Source: Rhodospirillaceae bacterium
GTDB taxonomy: Bacteria > Pseudomonadota > Alphaproteobacteria > Dongiales > Dongiaceae
Direction: 5' to 3'
DNA length: 64,000 nucleotides
NCBI GenBank assembly: GCA_008012315.1
Contig: SSEL01000015.1
Location: forward strand, 28,558-92,557
The translations under genes were made by a program, and so were the position numbers. The stretch's first letter is position 1. Each line of letters begins with the position of its first letter. Below, piece by piece: positions 9,094 through 18,019 of this stretch. Below the pieces are notes generated by a model. That model made no database searches. It was not told the origin of the DNA and was given only the letters and a program-made list of their open reading frames with translations.

Positions 9094-10688
9094 CAGTTGC
9101 TCATCCCCCGGTCGCCATTCCTGGCACCATTCCGGTCGCCATCCTGATCGCCGGCTTGCATATCCGTGCCCCCGGCCATCAGCCGCCCGATTTCGGCGAT
9201 ATCGGCCTGCCGGCCCGGCAGCACCGCCAGGATCTCGCCACGGAAGATGACGGCGATGCGGTCGCATAGCGCGATCAGGTCTTCCAGCTCCTCGCTGGCC
9301 AGCAGGATCGCTGCGCCCGCATCGCGTTTCTCCAGAATCTGCCGATGGACATATTCGATCACGCCGACATCGAGGCCGCGCGTCGGCTGGTTGCACAGAA
9401 GCACGCGCGAGGCCCGTGCCAGTTCTCGGGCTAAAATGACTTTTTGCGCATTGCCGCCCGACAGGCGGCGGACGATTGCTTCGGCGCCATTGCAGGCAAT
9501 CGAAAAGTTCCTGATCGCCTCATCCGCCGCCTCGCGCAGGCGGCCGGTGGCCAGCACCAGGCCCTGCCGCCAGGGTTTTTCACGGTGATCGCCGAGCACC
9601 AGGTTCTCGGCGATGGAGAAATCCGGCACCAGGCCATCTTTGAAGCGGTCTTCCGGCACATGGCCGACACCCATGCGGTAGATCTCATGCGGATTGCGAT
9701 GATTGAGGCTTTGCCCCTCCAGCATGATCTCGCCGGCATCGATGGGGCGCAGCCCGCAGATCGCCTCGAACAATTCGCGCTGCCCATTGCCGGCGATGCC
9801 GGCCAGCCCCAGAATCTCGCCAGCATGGAAATCAAGCGAAACATCGCTCAGCAGCGAGACCCCACGCTCATCGCGCATCGAGACGTTCTTCACGGAGAGA
9901 ATCGTGGTGCCGTCGTGGCTGCGTTCACCGGCCTCAATCGCCGACAAGGCGCGGCCGACCATCATGGTGGTCAGTTCATGGCGGCTGCTCTCCGCCGTGC
10001 GTACCGATCCGACGACATGGCCGCGGCGCAGGACCGTCACGCGGTCGGCCTGCATGACCTCGTTCATTTTATGCGAGATCAGAATGATCGACAGACCGTC
10101 GGCGAGCATGTTGCGCAGGCTGGCGAAAAGCAGCGCGGATTCCTGCGGCGTCAGAACCGCGGTCGGCTCGTCGAGGATGAGCAGCCTCGCGCCGAGATAG
10201 AGCGCCTTGACGATTTCCACCCATTGCTGCTGTCCGACCGAGAGGTCGCCCACCTCGGCATCGAGATCGAGCGCGAGTGACAAGCGCCGGCAGATTGCCT
10301 CGATCTTCGGCCGCGCCTCGGCCGCCGGCAACCGCCAACCCGAACCGGTGCCGACGATGATGTTTTCCAGAACGGTGAAGGTCGGCACCAGGACGAAATG
10401 CTGATGCACCATGCCGATGCCGGCGGCGATGGCATCGGCCGGCGAGGCAAAACGCATCTCTTTGCCGTCGACATGAATATCACCCTCATCCGGCCGATAA
10501 AGACCGTAAAGGCAGGAAGACAAGGTGGATTTCCCCGCCCCGTTCTCGCCCAGCAGGCAATGCAGCTCGCCGGGCATGACCGTCAGGGAAACCGCATCAT
10601 TCGCAACCAAGGCGCCGAACCGTTTCGTCAGGCGCTGCACCTGCAAACGCGGTGTGGCGGTATCCGCGTGAGCCGGGGAAACGGGCAT
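9093..10688 (-). CDS. Nucleoside/purine ABC transporter ATPase (tandem domains)
   Basis: 531 aa from the ATG at 10686-10688, which has GGAG 7 nt upstream; ATGs at 10694 and 10727 are alternatives. Two ABC domains in one chain. The first has a canonical Walker A (GENGAGKST), signature LSVGQQQWVEIVKAL and Walker B LLILDEPTAVLTP. The second has the degenerate P-loop GIAGNGQREL and signature LSGGNAQKVILAREL, as usual in the NupO/YufO and sugar (RbsA/MglA) families. The C-terminus carries a short Asp/Gly/Asn-rich tail (DQDGDRNGARNGDRG). Confidence 0.92.
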   Translation of the reverse strand: MPVSPAHADTATPRLQVQRLTKRFGALVANDAVSLTVMPGELHCLLGENGAGKSTLSSCLYGLYRPDEGDIHVDGKEMRFASPADAIAAGIGMVHQHFVLVPTFTVLENIIVGTGSGWRLPAAEARPKIEAICRRLSLALDLDAEVGDLSVGQQQWVEIVKALYLGARLLILDEPTAVLTPQESALLFASLRNMLADGLSIILISHKMNEVMQADRVTVLRRGHVVGSVRTAESSRHELTTMMVGRALSAIEAGERSHDGTTILSVKNVSMRDERGVSLLSDVSLDFHAGEILGLAGIAGNGQRELFEAICGLRPIDAGEIMLEGQSLNHRNPHEIYRMGVGHVPEDRFKDGLVPDFSIAENLVLGDHREKPWRQGLVLATGRLREAADEAIRNFSIACNGAEAIVRRLSGGNAQKVILARELARASRVLLCNQPTRGLDVGVIEYVHRQILEKRDAGAAILLASEELEDLIALCDRIAVIFRGEILAVLPGRQADIAEIGRLMAGGTDMQAGDQDGDRNGARNGDRGMSN

Positions 10689-10739
10689 GTTCATGCTCCG
10701 CCCCCGGCTACACCTATATCCTTCCACGCCGCCAAAGGC

Positions 10740-11750
10740 TTAGTCAGCTTTCGGCTCTGACAGATCGAGCGGCACTTTCTTGGCGCCGGACCTGATCTCC
10801 TCGGCGGCCTTGTCCATCGCCGCCTTGGCATCGGCCGGAATCTTGTCTTGCAGCGCCTTGTTGACGACGATCTCCCCGGCCCCGTCCTTCCAGCCGAACC
10901 AGACCGGCTCGGTCGGCGTGTTGAATTTGTCGCCGCTGGTCTTCACCTGCCACCACTGGTCGATCAGCCAGTTGAGATGCGGATCCCATTTGGCAACCAC
11001 CGAGGCCACGATGGCATCGGGCGCCGCGCTCGAGACATCGATATAGTTGCCATAGCAGCCGACCTTCTTCTGCTGACAAACCTCGAAGGCGCCCGACATC
11101 TGGAAGATCTGGTCGGCGCCCGCCGCCACCTGGGCCGTGGTCGCCTCGTTCGATTTCTGCGGATCGAACCAGGACTGGATGAAGGTGATCTTTGCCTTGG
11201 TCGCCGGATTGGCTTCCTTGGCGCCGGCGATGAAAGCATTGATCTGGTCGTTGGTGTCTTCCGCCGGGAAGGTGCTGATCACGCCGATCGTGTTGCTTTT
11301 CGTCATCTTGCCGGCCAGCACGCCCATGGCATAGGTCGGCTCGTGATTGTGGATGAAGATCCAATAGGCATTGCCGCCGAGGCCGCGATTGCCGGAGCCG
11401 GTCATGACGAACATGGTATCGGGAAAATCGCCGCGCACCTTATCGATCGCATCGGCATAGGCGGTGTCGCCGAAGACGATGTCATAATCGCCGGTATCCG
11501 CATAGGTGCGGAAGACTTCCTCGGCATTGTCATAGACATTCTCGGTGTAATCGACCGAGATCTCCAGGCCATGCGGCTTGGCGGCGATGATGCGGTTGAA
11601 GGAATCGATCAGGGATTTTTCCCAGGGCGCTTCCTTGCCGGCCGATAACACGGCCGCGATGTGCAATTTCGTCGGCGACTCCGCCGAGGCCGTGCCGACC
11701 ATCGCGCTGACGGCGAAGGCGGCGATACAAGTCGCTATACGTTTCAACAT
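10740..11750 (-). CDS. BMP-family periplasmic nucleoside-binding protein
   Basis: 336 aa with a Sec signal (MLKRIATCIAAFAVSAMVGTASA, cleavage about residue 23; no lipobox Cys, so it is a free periplasmic protein). BMP/Med family: the ligand-binding segments IVFGDTAYADAI, TMFVMTGSGNRG and NAYWIFIHNHEPTYAMGVLAG are visible. It captures nucleosides or purines for the two permeases downstream. It lies 51 bp downstream of the adenine deaminase gene, so uptake and deamination are co-expressed. Confidence 0.9.
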   Translation of the reverse strand: MLKRIATCIAAFAVSAMVGTASAESPTKLHIAAVLSAGKEAPWEKSLIDSFNRIIAAKPHGLEISVDYTENVYDNAEEVFRTYADTGDYDIVFGDTAYADAIDKVRGDFPDTMFVMTGSGNRGLGGNAYWIFIHNHEPTYAMGVLAGKMTKSNTIGVISTFPAEDTNDQINAFIAGAKEANPATKAKITFIQSWFDPQKSNEATTAQVAAGADQIFQMSGAFEVCQQKKVGCYGNYIDVSSAAPDAIVASVVAKWDPHLNWLIDQWWQVKTSGDKFNTPTEPVWFGWKDGAGEIVVNKALQDKIPADAKAAMDKAAEEIRSGAKKVPLDLSEPKAD

Positions 11751-11801
11751 CCTGTCCTCCCAGTCGACTCTTTTGGATCCTAATGTTGGTCGTCTTGATA
11801 C

Positions 11802-13574
11802 TCAGAAAGCGGCTTCCACGGGATCGAAGACCTTCAAGGCAAGGCAATCGATCGGTCCGAGATCCGTGATGGCATAATCCGGAATCGCGGTGATCTGCAG
11901 CACGAACATATACATGAAGGGCCAGGGCAAGCGGCAACCCAGCGACCGCGCCGCATCATCCAGTTCCTCTTCGATCCGCGCCATCTCGGCGGGTTCGATA
12001 TCGGCGACCAACCCGCCGATCGGCAACGGCAGGAAGGCAACGACCTTGCCCTTATCGACCACCACCTGGCCGCCATTATTGGCGATGAGATGGTTGATCG
12101 CCACCGCCATATCCTCGGCATTGGCGCCGACGCAGACGATATTGTTGTCATCCGGCGCGGTCGAGGTCGCCAGCGCCCCCGATTTCAAGCCGAAACCCGA
12201 GACGAAGGCCGTCGGCCGGTTGCGGGTCCGGCCATAGCGTTCGACCACGGTGATGTATTGCACGTCCTGCGAGATATCGGCCTGCACCAGCCCGCCTTGC
12301 ATCGGCAAAGTCACATCCCGGCGCTTGCGTACGAAAATCTGATCCGGCGTCACCGCCATGGCGAGGACCGGTTGCTGCGCGCCGCTCCCGCGTCCATTGA
12401 CGGCGATCTCCGCCGGGGTAATGGGATCGACATTGAAGGTCTGGGTCAGATGCGCGGCGCGTGCCGGCGGATTGAGCGGCGCGGTCAGCTTGCCATCGGC
12501 TGCAACCAGCCGGCCATTGGTGACGACCCGCTCGATGCGGAACTGCCGCAGATCGTCGACGATCAAGATATCGGCGATACGGCCCGGCGCGATGCAGCCG
12601 ACCAGATGATCGATGCGATAGGCCTCGGCGGAATTGATGGTCGCCATCTGGATGGCAGTCAAAGGCGAGATCCCCATGGCGATCGCCATGCGCACCATGT
12701 TGTCGAGATGGCCGCGCTTCAGGATATCCGCCGCCACCACGTCGTCGGTGCAGAAGCTGATCCGGCGCGTTGCGGAAATGCCCATTTCCGTCACGAGGCG
12801 CAGGTTTTCCTCCAGGAAATGCGAGATCGAAGATTCGCGGATCACCACGAACATGCCGTTGCGCAGCTTCTCCAGCATCTCGTCGGCCGTATAGCTCTCA
12901 TGATCGAGGCGAACCCCGGCATTGAGATAGGAATTGAGCTTGGTGCCGCGCGCCATCGGTGAACAACCGAAGACCGGCATGCGATTCTGCTCGGCGATTT
13001 CCAGTGCCTGCAGGGCATCGGGGTCGAGTTCCTGCACGAATTCCCGGACGGTCTCCCAGATGCCGATGCATTCCGGCCAGGTATGGGCGATCCGGTGTTC
13101 CTCGGGGCCGAAATAATGGCCGACATTGGAGCGCGGCAGGGTATAGGGCGTCTTGCACGGGGCGCCCCAGAAGACCTTCAGCGGACCGGCCTTCGCCTCG
13201 TCGAGGAATTCGCGCGCGCCCTGCAAACCGGCGACGACCAGGATCTGGTCCAGGCCGGAGATGATGGAGGTGGTGCCGATGGGCACGACCGCCTTGGCGA
13301 AAGAGGTGATCGACAATTTGGAGCATTCGACATGCAGATGGCCGTCGATCAGTCCGGGACAAAGATACTTGCCGCCGGCATCAACGATCTTCGTTTTTGG
13401 GCCGATATAATTGTCCACCTTGCCGGTCGCCACGATCCGGTCGCCGTAAATGGCAATATCCGCGGGATAGATTTCCTCGGAAACCACATTGACCAGCTTG
13501 CCGCCCTTGATGACGACATGGGCCTTCAATTCGGCGCGGCCGGCCTTGATCCGCTGCGTTAGATCCATCGACAA
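11802..13574 (-). CDS. ade: Adenine deaminase (amidohydrolase)
   Basis: 590 aa; hydrolyses adenine to hypoxanthine and ammonia. The metal-binding motif HLHVE appears in PGLIDGHLHVECSKLS near residue 78, and FCTDD near 283 supplies the late catalytic Asp. The C-terminal Ade domain (ending with the membrane-like WPFMYMFVLQITAIPDYAITDLG) is present, so length and layout match adenine deaminases of the AdeC family. Part of the purine operon; a 70-bp gap to the upstream gene holds the hairpin at 13594. Confidence 0.9.
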   Translation of the reverse strand: MSMDLTQRIKAGRAELKAHVVIKGGKLVNVVSEEIYPADIAIYGDRIVATGKVDNYIGPKTKIVDAGGKYLCPGLIDGHLHVECSKLSITSFAKAVVPIGTTSIISGLDQILVVAGLQGAREFLDEAKAGPLKVFWGAPCKTPYTLPRSNVGHYFGPEEHRIAHTWPECIGIWETVREFVQELDPDALQALEIAEQNRMPVFGCSPMARGTKLNSYLNAGVRLDHESYTADEMLEKLRNGMFVVIRESSISHFLEENLRLVTEMGISATRRISFCTDDVVAADILKRGHLDNMVRMAIAMGISPLTAIQMATINSAEAYRIDHLVGCIAPGRIADILIVDDLRQFRIERVVTNGRLVAADGKLTAPLNPPARAAHLTQTFNVDPITPAEIAVNGRGSGAQQPVLAMAVTPDQIFVRKRRDVTLPMQGGLVQADISQDVQYITVVERYGRTRNRPTAFVSGFGLKSGALATSTAPDDNNIVCVGANAEDMAVAINHLIANNGGQVVVDKGKVVAFLPLPIGGLVADIEPAEMARIEEELDDAARSLGCRLPWPFMYMFVLQITAIPDYAITDLGPIDCLALKVFDPVEAAF

Positions 13575-13593
13575 AATTCCCCTTCGGAGCGCT

Positions 13594-13608
13594 TGCCATT
13601 GGATGGCA
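13594..13608. other. Small perfect hairpin in the purine operon
   Basis: TGCCAT, TGG, ATGGCA in the 70-bp gap between the deaminase genes. It could stabilise or process the operon mRNA; there is no U tract on either strand, so it is not a standard terminator. Confidence 0.35.
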
Positions 13609-13644
13609 GGCCGCGTCTCGATTGCTTGCTGGTGATACCGCCGC

Positions 13645-14652
13645 TTAGCCGGCGTAAGCTTTCAATTCGGCGAGATAACGGTCCTTGGACTGGCGCGGTA
13701 ACCAGGAACCCTCGAAAGCATTCTCCGTGAGCTGGACCAGCTCCGGCTTGCCGATGTCGACATCCTTCCAGACGCGCTTCAGATTCTCGGTCATATAACC
13801 CGGGAAATAAGCCGGATCGTCGGAATTCACCGTGACCCGCATGCCGGCTTCCAGCATCGCGGCGATCGCTTGGGATTTCGCGCTGTCGGTCACATAGGCA
13901 TTGGAGATCGGGCAGACGGTCAGCGCCAGTTGACGGCGCTTGATTTCGTCGCAGAGCTTCTTGTCTTCCAGCGAATTGACGCCGTGATCGATGCGGTCGA
14001 CGCCGATATCGCGCAGGGTCTGCCAGATATGGCTGACGGAATTGTCCTGATCGACGTCGCAATGCATGGTGAGGAGATAGCCCTCCTCCCGCGCGCGCTT
14101 GAAGACCTTGGCGAATTTGATCGGCGGGTTGTTCTTCTCATCGGAATCGAGGCCGACACCGATGATCCACTCCTTGTAGGGCAGCGATTGCAGCAGGGTC
14201 GTCATCGCGAATTCCGCGCTCCAGTCACGCAGGAAGCACAGGATCAGCTGCGAATGGATGCCAAGCTCGATCTCCCCTTGGCGCTGCGCCCGGCGGATGC
14301 CGCGGATCACCGTATCGAAAGCGACGCCACGCGCCGTATGCGCCTGCGGATCGAAGAACATCTCCGTATAGCGCACGTTCTGCGAGCGTGCTTTCTTGAG
14401 ATAGGCATAGGTGACATCGAAGAAATCCTGTTCGGTCAGCAGGACGCTCATGCCCTCGTAATAGACCGCCAGGAAGGAAGGCAGGTCGTCGAAATCATAG
14501 GCATCCCGGACCGCCTTTTCATTCTTGTAGGGCAGCTTGATATGGTTGCGCTTGGCGAGCTGCAACTTCATTTCCGGTTCAAGCGTCCATTCGATATGCA
14601 CATGCAATTCGCATTTCGGCATCTCTTCGATGAAGGATTTCAACTTGCTCAT
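13645..14652 (-). CDS. Adenosine/adenine deaminase-family protein with altered active-site motif
   Basis: 335 aa of the adenosine deaminase superfamily (PF00962). The first metal motif ELHVHIEWTLEPEM (residues 15-28) resembles the bacterial Ade/Add HxHxEGTLEPE motif but has Trp for Gly. RIDHGVNSLED and NSDDPAYFPGY supply the later His and the two Asp residues. The HAGE motif, whose Glu protonates the purine in true adenosine deaminases, reads HCDVDQ here (about residue 192). It is therefore a divergent subfamily, perhaps acting on another purine or a modified adenosine. It overlaps the GntR stop by 1 bp (TGATG) and is followed by adenine deaminase and the importer. Confidence 0.75.
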   Translation of the reverse strand: MSKLKSFIEEMPKCELHVHIEWTLEPEMKLQLAKRNHIKLPYKNEKAVRDAYDFDDLPSFLAVYYEGMSVLLTEQDFFDVTYAYLKKARSQNVRYTEMFFDPQAHTARGVAFDTVIRGIRRAQRQGEIELGIHSQLILCFLRDWSAEFAMTTLLQSLPYKEWIIGVGLDSDEKNNPPIKFAKVFKRAREEGYLLTMHCDVDQDNSVSHIWQTLRDIGVDRIDHGVNSLEDKKLCDEIKRRQLALTVCPISNAYVTDSAKSQAIAAMLEAGMRVTVNSDDPAYFPGYMTENLKRVWKDVDIGKPELVQLTENAFEGSWLPRQSKDRYLAELKAYAG

Positions 14653-15428
14653 CAGGCGTCTCCCTTGATCCGGTGCGATGATTTTCCGTTGGGCCGATAG
14701 CGTGCGGCGATTACCGCCGTCTTGCTGCCGGCCGATTCTTCCGCCGGTTTTTCCGGAGCCGGCGGATTGAAGGCCAAATGCAATGGCTGCGACGGCACGA
14801 TCTCGTCTTCGATGCGATAGCCGCGCGCCACCAGCCGGTAATGCTCATCCAGCAATTGCTGCGCCTTGGCCCATTGGCGGCGGTCGAACAGCGCCACCAG
14901 ATGTTCATGCTCGTCGCAGAGCTGGCAATGGTCGAAGTCGCAGCGATAAAGCGATTCGAGCAGCCGGGCGCGTCTTTTCAACTGCGCATGCAGTTCGATC
15001 AGCACCCGGTTGCGGGTGAGGGAGACGAGAAGATCGTGGAATTCCAGGCCGAATTCGCCGGCCAGTTGTTCATTTCCCTGGCCGAGCGCTGCCTTCTGCC
15101 GTTCGATATTGGCGCGCAATTCCGTCAGCAGGCTCATGCGCGGCCGATTGCCGAGCTGGGCGATCACCCCCTGCTCCACCATGGTCAAGGTCTCGAAGAC
15201 CTCGATGGCCTCAGCCAGGCTTGGCTTGGCGACGAAGGCGCCCCGGTTGCGTTCGACGGTCACCAAGCCATCTTCGGCCAGGCGAATCAGCGCCTGGCGG
15301 ATGACGATCCGGCTTACCCGGAAAATGTCGGCGAGATCGCGCTCCCCCAGCTTCGCACCGGGTTTCAGCCGATGTCCCAGAATGGCTTCGCAAATGGTCG
15401 CCGCTATCTGCTCCGAGCGTCCGCTCAC
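14652..15428 (-). CDS. GntR-family regulator of the purine operon (FCD subfamily)
   Basis: 258 aa, GTG start at 15426-15428 preceded by GGGAGAAA. Winged HTH in residues 20-70 (GAKLGERDLADIFRVSRIVIRQALIRLAEDGLVTVERNRGAFVAKP, shown here only as the region), then an FCD helical domain with the FGLEFHDLLVSLTRNR and HCQLCDEHEHLVALFDRRQW segments. First gene of the seven-gene purine operon, hence likely autoregulated through the palindromes at 15532-15564. Ligand is presumably a purine; that is inference. Confidence 0.88.
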   Translation of the reverse strand: MSGRSEQIAATICEAILGHRLKPGAKLGERDLADIFRVSRIVIRQALIRLAEDGLVTVERNRGAFVAKPSLAEAIEVFETLTMVEQGVIAQLGNRPRMSLLTELRANIERQKAALGQGNEQLAGEFGLEFHDLLVSLTRNRVLIELHAQLKRRARLLESLYRCDFDHCQLCDEHEHLVALFDRRQWAKAQQLLDEHYRLVARGYRIEDEIVPSQPLHLAFNPPAPEKPAEESAGSKTAVIAARYRPNGKSSHRIKGDA

Positions 15429-15531
15429 ACGCTTTCTCCCCTCGCCTACCCACCCTTCCCAGCGTTTTCCGCCGGTGTCTTGGCATCAGAGCCGTGTCTT
15501 GGCGACAGATAGGCTACCTAAAGAAGCAGGA

Positions 15532-15564
15532 TTGGATATCAATTTATTTGGACTCGATATCCAA
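15532..15564. promoter_or_regulatory. Probable operator of the purine GntR regulator
   Basis: TTGGATATC at 15532-15540 and its exact reverse complement GATATCCAA at 15556-15564, separated by 15 bp; TTTGGA/TCCAAA and ATTG/CAAT palindromes are nested inside. It lies about 100 bp upstream of the regulator start, a usual place for the promoter of an autoregulated operon. Confidence 0.5.
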
Positions 15565-15694
15565 ATGCAAGCGCAAAGGCCGGCTCGCCCGATTGTCCGT
15601 GCCACCGTCGAGATTGCATTCCAAGTGGCACGGATCTGGATAACTTACGGAAAAATCCCTCGCTGGCCCGCCGTCCCCGGGATATGTAGGCGTC

Positions 15695-16837
15695 ATGAAC
15701 AGGACCGACGATTTCGAGATCTTCATCGTAACCTCCCCCGGCCTGGAATCCGTGCTCTGCGCCGAAGCGCAGGAGAAGGGTTTCCGGGAGCCGAGGGCCG
15801 TCAAAGGCGGTGTCGCGGTCAAAGGTGGCTGGCCCGACGTCTGGCGGGCAAATCTTGAGTTGCGCGGCGCCGGCCGGGTGCTCGCGCGGATCGGCGAATT
15901 CCGGGCGTTTCACCTCGCCCAGCTCGACAAGCGCGCCCGCAAACTGGCCTGGGGCGATTTCCTCCGGCCGGATATGCCCTTCCGCGTCGAGGCCTCCTGC
16001 AAGGCTTCCCGGATCTATCACCAGGGCGCCGCGGCACAGCGGATCGAAAAGGCGATCCGCGAGACGCTCGGTGCCCCCGTTTCCCCTGAAGCCGATATCT
16101 GCATCAAGGCGCGTATCGAGGACGATCTCTGCACCATCAGCCTCGATACCTCCGGCGACTCCCTGCACAAACGTGGCCATAAGGAGGCCGTCGCCAAGGC
16201 GCCGATGCGGGAAACCCTGGCCGCCCTCTTCCTGCGCCGATGCGGCTTCGATGGCACGGTCCCCGTGCTCGATCCGATGTGCGGCTCCGGGACCTTCGTC
16301 ATTGAAGCGGCGGAGATCGCGGCCGGCCTGAAACCCGGCCGCTCACGGCATTTCGCCTTCGAACAGCTCGCCACCTTCGACAAGAAGGCCTGGCAACGCC
16401 TGCGCGAAAAGAAAAGCCCGGCCAAGCCAGACAGTACGGCGCCGGCGAGCCGCTTCTATGGCAGCGACCGCGATGCCGGCGCCATCGAGATGAGCCGCGC
16501 CAATGCCGAGCGAGCCGGCGTCGCCGCCACGACCGAGTTCCGCCAGCACGCCATCAGCGATCTCGTCGCACCCGACGGACCGCCTGGCCTCGTCATCGTC
16601 AACCCGCCTTACGGCACCCGCATCGGTGACAAGAAGCCGCTCTATGCCCTCTACCAGTCGCTCGGCCAAACACTCCTCACGCGCTTCGCCGGCTGGCGCA
16701 TCGGCCTGATCACGACCGATGCCTCACTGGCCAAGACCACCGGCCTGCCTTTCGCACCGCCGGCCGGCCCGGTCTCCCATGGCGGCCTGCGCGTGAGCTT
16801 GTTCCTGACCGAACCGCTGGAGCCCACCGCGCCCTGA
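15695..16837 (+). CDS. THUMP-domain 23S rRNA methyltransferase, RlmL/YcbY N-terminal type
   Basis: 380 aa. N-terminal THUMP RNA-binding part (about residues 50-160), then a UPF0020 Rossmann methyltransferase with LDPMCGSGTFVIEAA (SAM site, about residue 195) and the catalytic NPPYGTRIG (about 305). This matches the N-terminal half of E. coli RlmL, which makes m2G2445 in 23S rRNA. The RlmK half is absent, as is usual in alphaproteobacteria. Single gene, divergent from the purine operon. Confidence 0.87.
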   Translation: MNRTDDFEIFIVTSPGLESVLCAEAQEKGFREPRAVKGGVAVKGGWPDVWRANLELRGAGRVLARIGEFRAFHLAQLDKRARKLAWGDFLRPDMPFRVEASCKASRIYHQGAAAQRIEKAIRETLGAPVSPEADICIKARIEDDLCTISLDTSGDSLHKRGHKEAVAKAPMRETLAALFLRRCGFDGTVPVLDPMCGSGTFVIEAAEIAAGLKPGRSRHFAFEQLATFDKKAWQRLREKKSPAKPDSTAPASRFYGSDRDAGAIEMSRANAERAGVAATTEFRQHAISDLVAPDGPPGLVIVNPPYGTRIGDKKPLYALYQSLGQTLLTRFAGWRIGLITTDASLAKTTGLPFAPPAGPVSHGGLRVSLFLTEPLEPTAP

Positions 16838-16937
16838 AATTGCGTGAGTCCGGCATGCACGATATGGGCAAGCTATGATAGCCTGCCCATCGGAAGCTGA
16901 TGGCGACACCAGCAATGTCCAGATCGAATGGATTTCA

Positions 16938-17510
16938 ATGAGCGAGCATCCGTCGCCACAAGAAGCGTATTGGCCGGCCGGCGCGATCTTCACCGTCGGA
17001 CATTCGACCTTGCCGATCGAGCATTTCATCGCCCTGCTGACAATCTACGGCATCGAGCAGCTCATGGATATTCGCACGGTGCCACGGTCGCGCCACAATC
17101 CGCAATTCAACAGCAACGAACTGGCCGGCAGCCTCGCTACAGCGCGCATTGGCTATGTGCCGATGCCAGCCCTGGGCGGCTTGCGCCATGCGCAGAAGGA
17201 CTCTCCCAATACCGGTTGGCGGAACAAGAGCTTCCGCGGCTACGCCGATTATATGCAGACTGCCGCCTTCCGGGAGGCGCTTGAAACGCTCATTCGGATG
17301 AGCCGTCAAAAGCGCACGGCCATCATGTGCGCCGAGGCCGTACCCTGGCGCTGCCACCGGTCCCTCGTTGCGGACGCCCTTGATCTACGCGGCGTACCCG
17401 TGGTCGAGATTCTCTCGGAAACCAATTACCGGATGCACCAATTGACGCCTTTCGCGCGGGTCGAGGGGACATCAATCACCTATCCGCCCGATCAAGTCAG
17501 TCTGTTCTGA
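16938..17510 (+). CDS. DUF488 family protein
   Basis: 190 aa from the ATG at 16938; an open frame 63 bp longer upstream adds no conserved sequence. DUF488 landmarks: FTVGHSTLPIEHFIALL near the start, MDIRTVPRSRHNPQFN, and the Cys-containing CAEAVPWRCHRSLVADAL near residue 135. The family is widespread and of unknown biochemical function; the conserved Cys and His suggest metal or nucleic-acid binding. Single-gene unit. Confidence 0.85.
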   Translation: MSEHPSPQEAYWPAGAIFTVGHSTLPIEHFIALLTIYGIEQLMDIRTVPRSRHNPQFNSNELAGSLATARIGYVPMPALGGLRHAQKDSPNTGWRNKSFRGYADYMQTAAFREALETLIRMSRQKRTAIMCAEAVPWRCHRSLVADALDLRGVPVVEILSETNYRMHQLTPFARVEGTSITYPPDQVSLF

Positions 17511-17585
17511 TCCTCCCGTACAGCGAATGTTGCCGCGACGAAGATCCCCTCGAAAGGCGACGGATTCGCTTTGGGGCTGGTCGGA

Positions 17586-17801
17586 TCAGCTTCCGACCTT
17601 CCTTAAAGCCGAACCCTTATGCAGGGCAATGTGATCCGTCTTGTCGCTCTTGATTTCGTATTGCGGTTCATCCGGGCTGGCGTGGTGCGTATGGCCCTTA
17701 TAGTCCAAGTCCCGCGTATGGATTTTGATGATTCGACCGCTTACATGCCCGGCCTGGGAATTCCAGGTGACATGATCACCAACCTCGAAGCGCTTACCCA
17801 T
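17586..17801 (-). CDS. DUF2945 (hypervirulence-associated TUDOR-like) small protein
   Basis: 71 aa from the ATG at 17799-17801 (MGKRFEVGDHVTWNSQAGHV), which begins at the family boundary; an upstream ATG adds 20 non-conserved residues. The sequence GRIIKIHTRD and YEIKSDKTDHIALHKGSALRK match DUF2945, a small beta-barrel of unknown role. Last recognisable chromosomal gene before the ICE junction. Confidence 0.8.
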   Translation of the reverse strand: MGKRFEVGDHVTWNSQAGHVSGRIIKIHTRDLDYKGHTHHASPDEPQYEIKSDKTDHIALHKGSALRKVGS

Positions 17802-17974
17802 AGCGCCGCTCCCATACCTCGCTGCTGAATCCAGCTTAGCATACGGCAATGTCCGCATCATGATGGAGGTTGTGAAGTAGGGAGCATGGCCGCGGGGGCC
17901 GATATTTCAGGCGAAGTCTTCACGCGGCTTGGCAACGAACAGAAGGCGCCATGCAACCAGTACGCCTGGCAGAA

Positions 17975-18019
17975 TGGCGCACCCGACACGATTCGAACGT
18001 GTGACCTTTGCCTTCGGAG
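17975..18019 (-). tRNA. 3' remnant of tRNA-Arg(CCG): ICE attachment site
   Basis: Read on the minus strand, this is the last 45 nt of a tRNA: anticodon loop CTCCGAA (anticodon CCG), 3' anticodon strand GGCAA, variable AGGTC, T arm ACACG-TTCGAAT-CGTGT, acceptor CGGGTGC, discriminator G and encoded CCA. The 5' half is missing: upstream sequence does not pair with GGCAA and no D arm is present. This is what integration into a tRNA 3' end leaves at one junction, and the integrase lies 180 bp away. The intact tRNA is expected at the other ICE end. Confidence 0.85.

Noticed and set aside
8008..9396. Longer version of the first purine permease (462 codons)
   Set aside because: The extra N-terminus is an out-of-frame reading of the ATPase C-terminus; the TGATG overlap gives the natural start at 9093.
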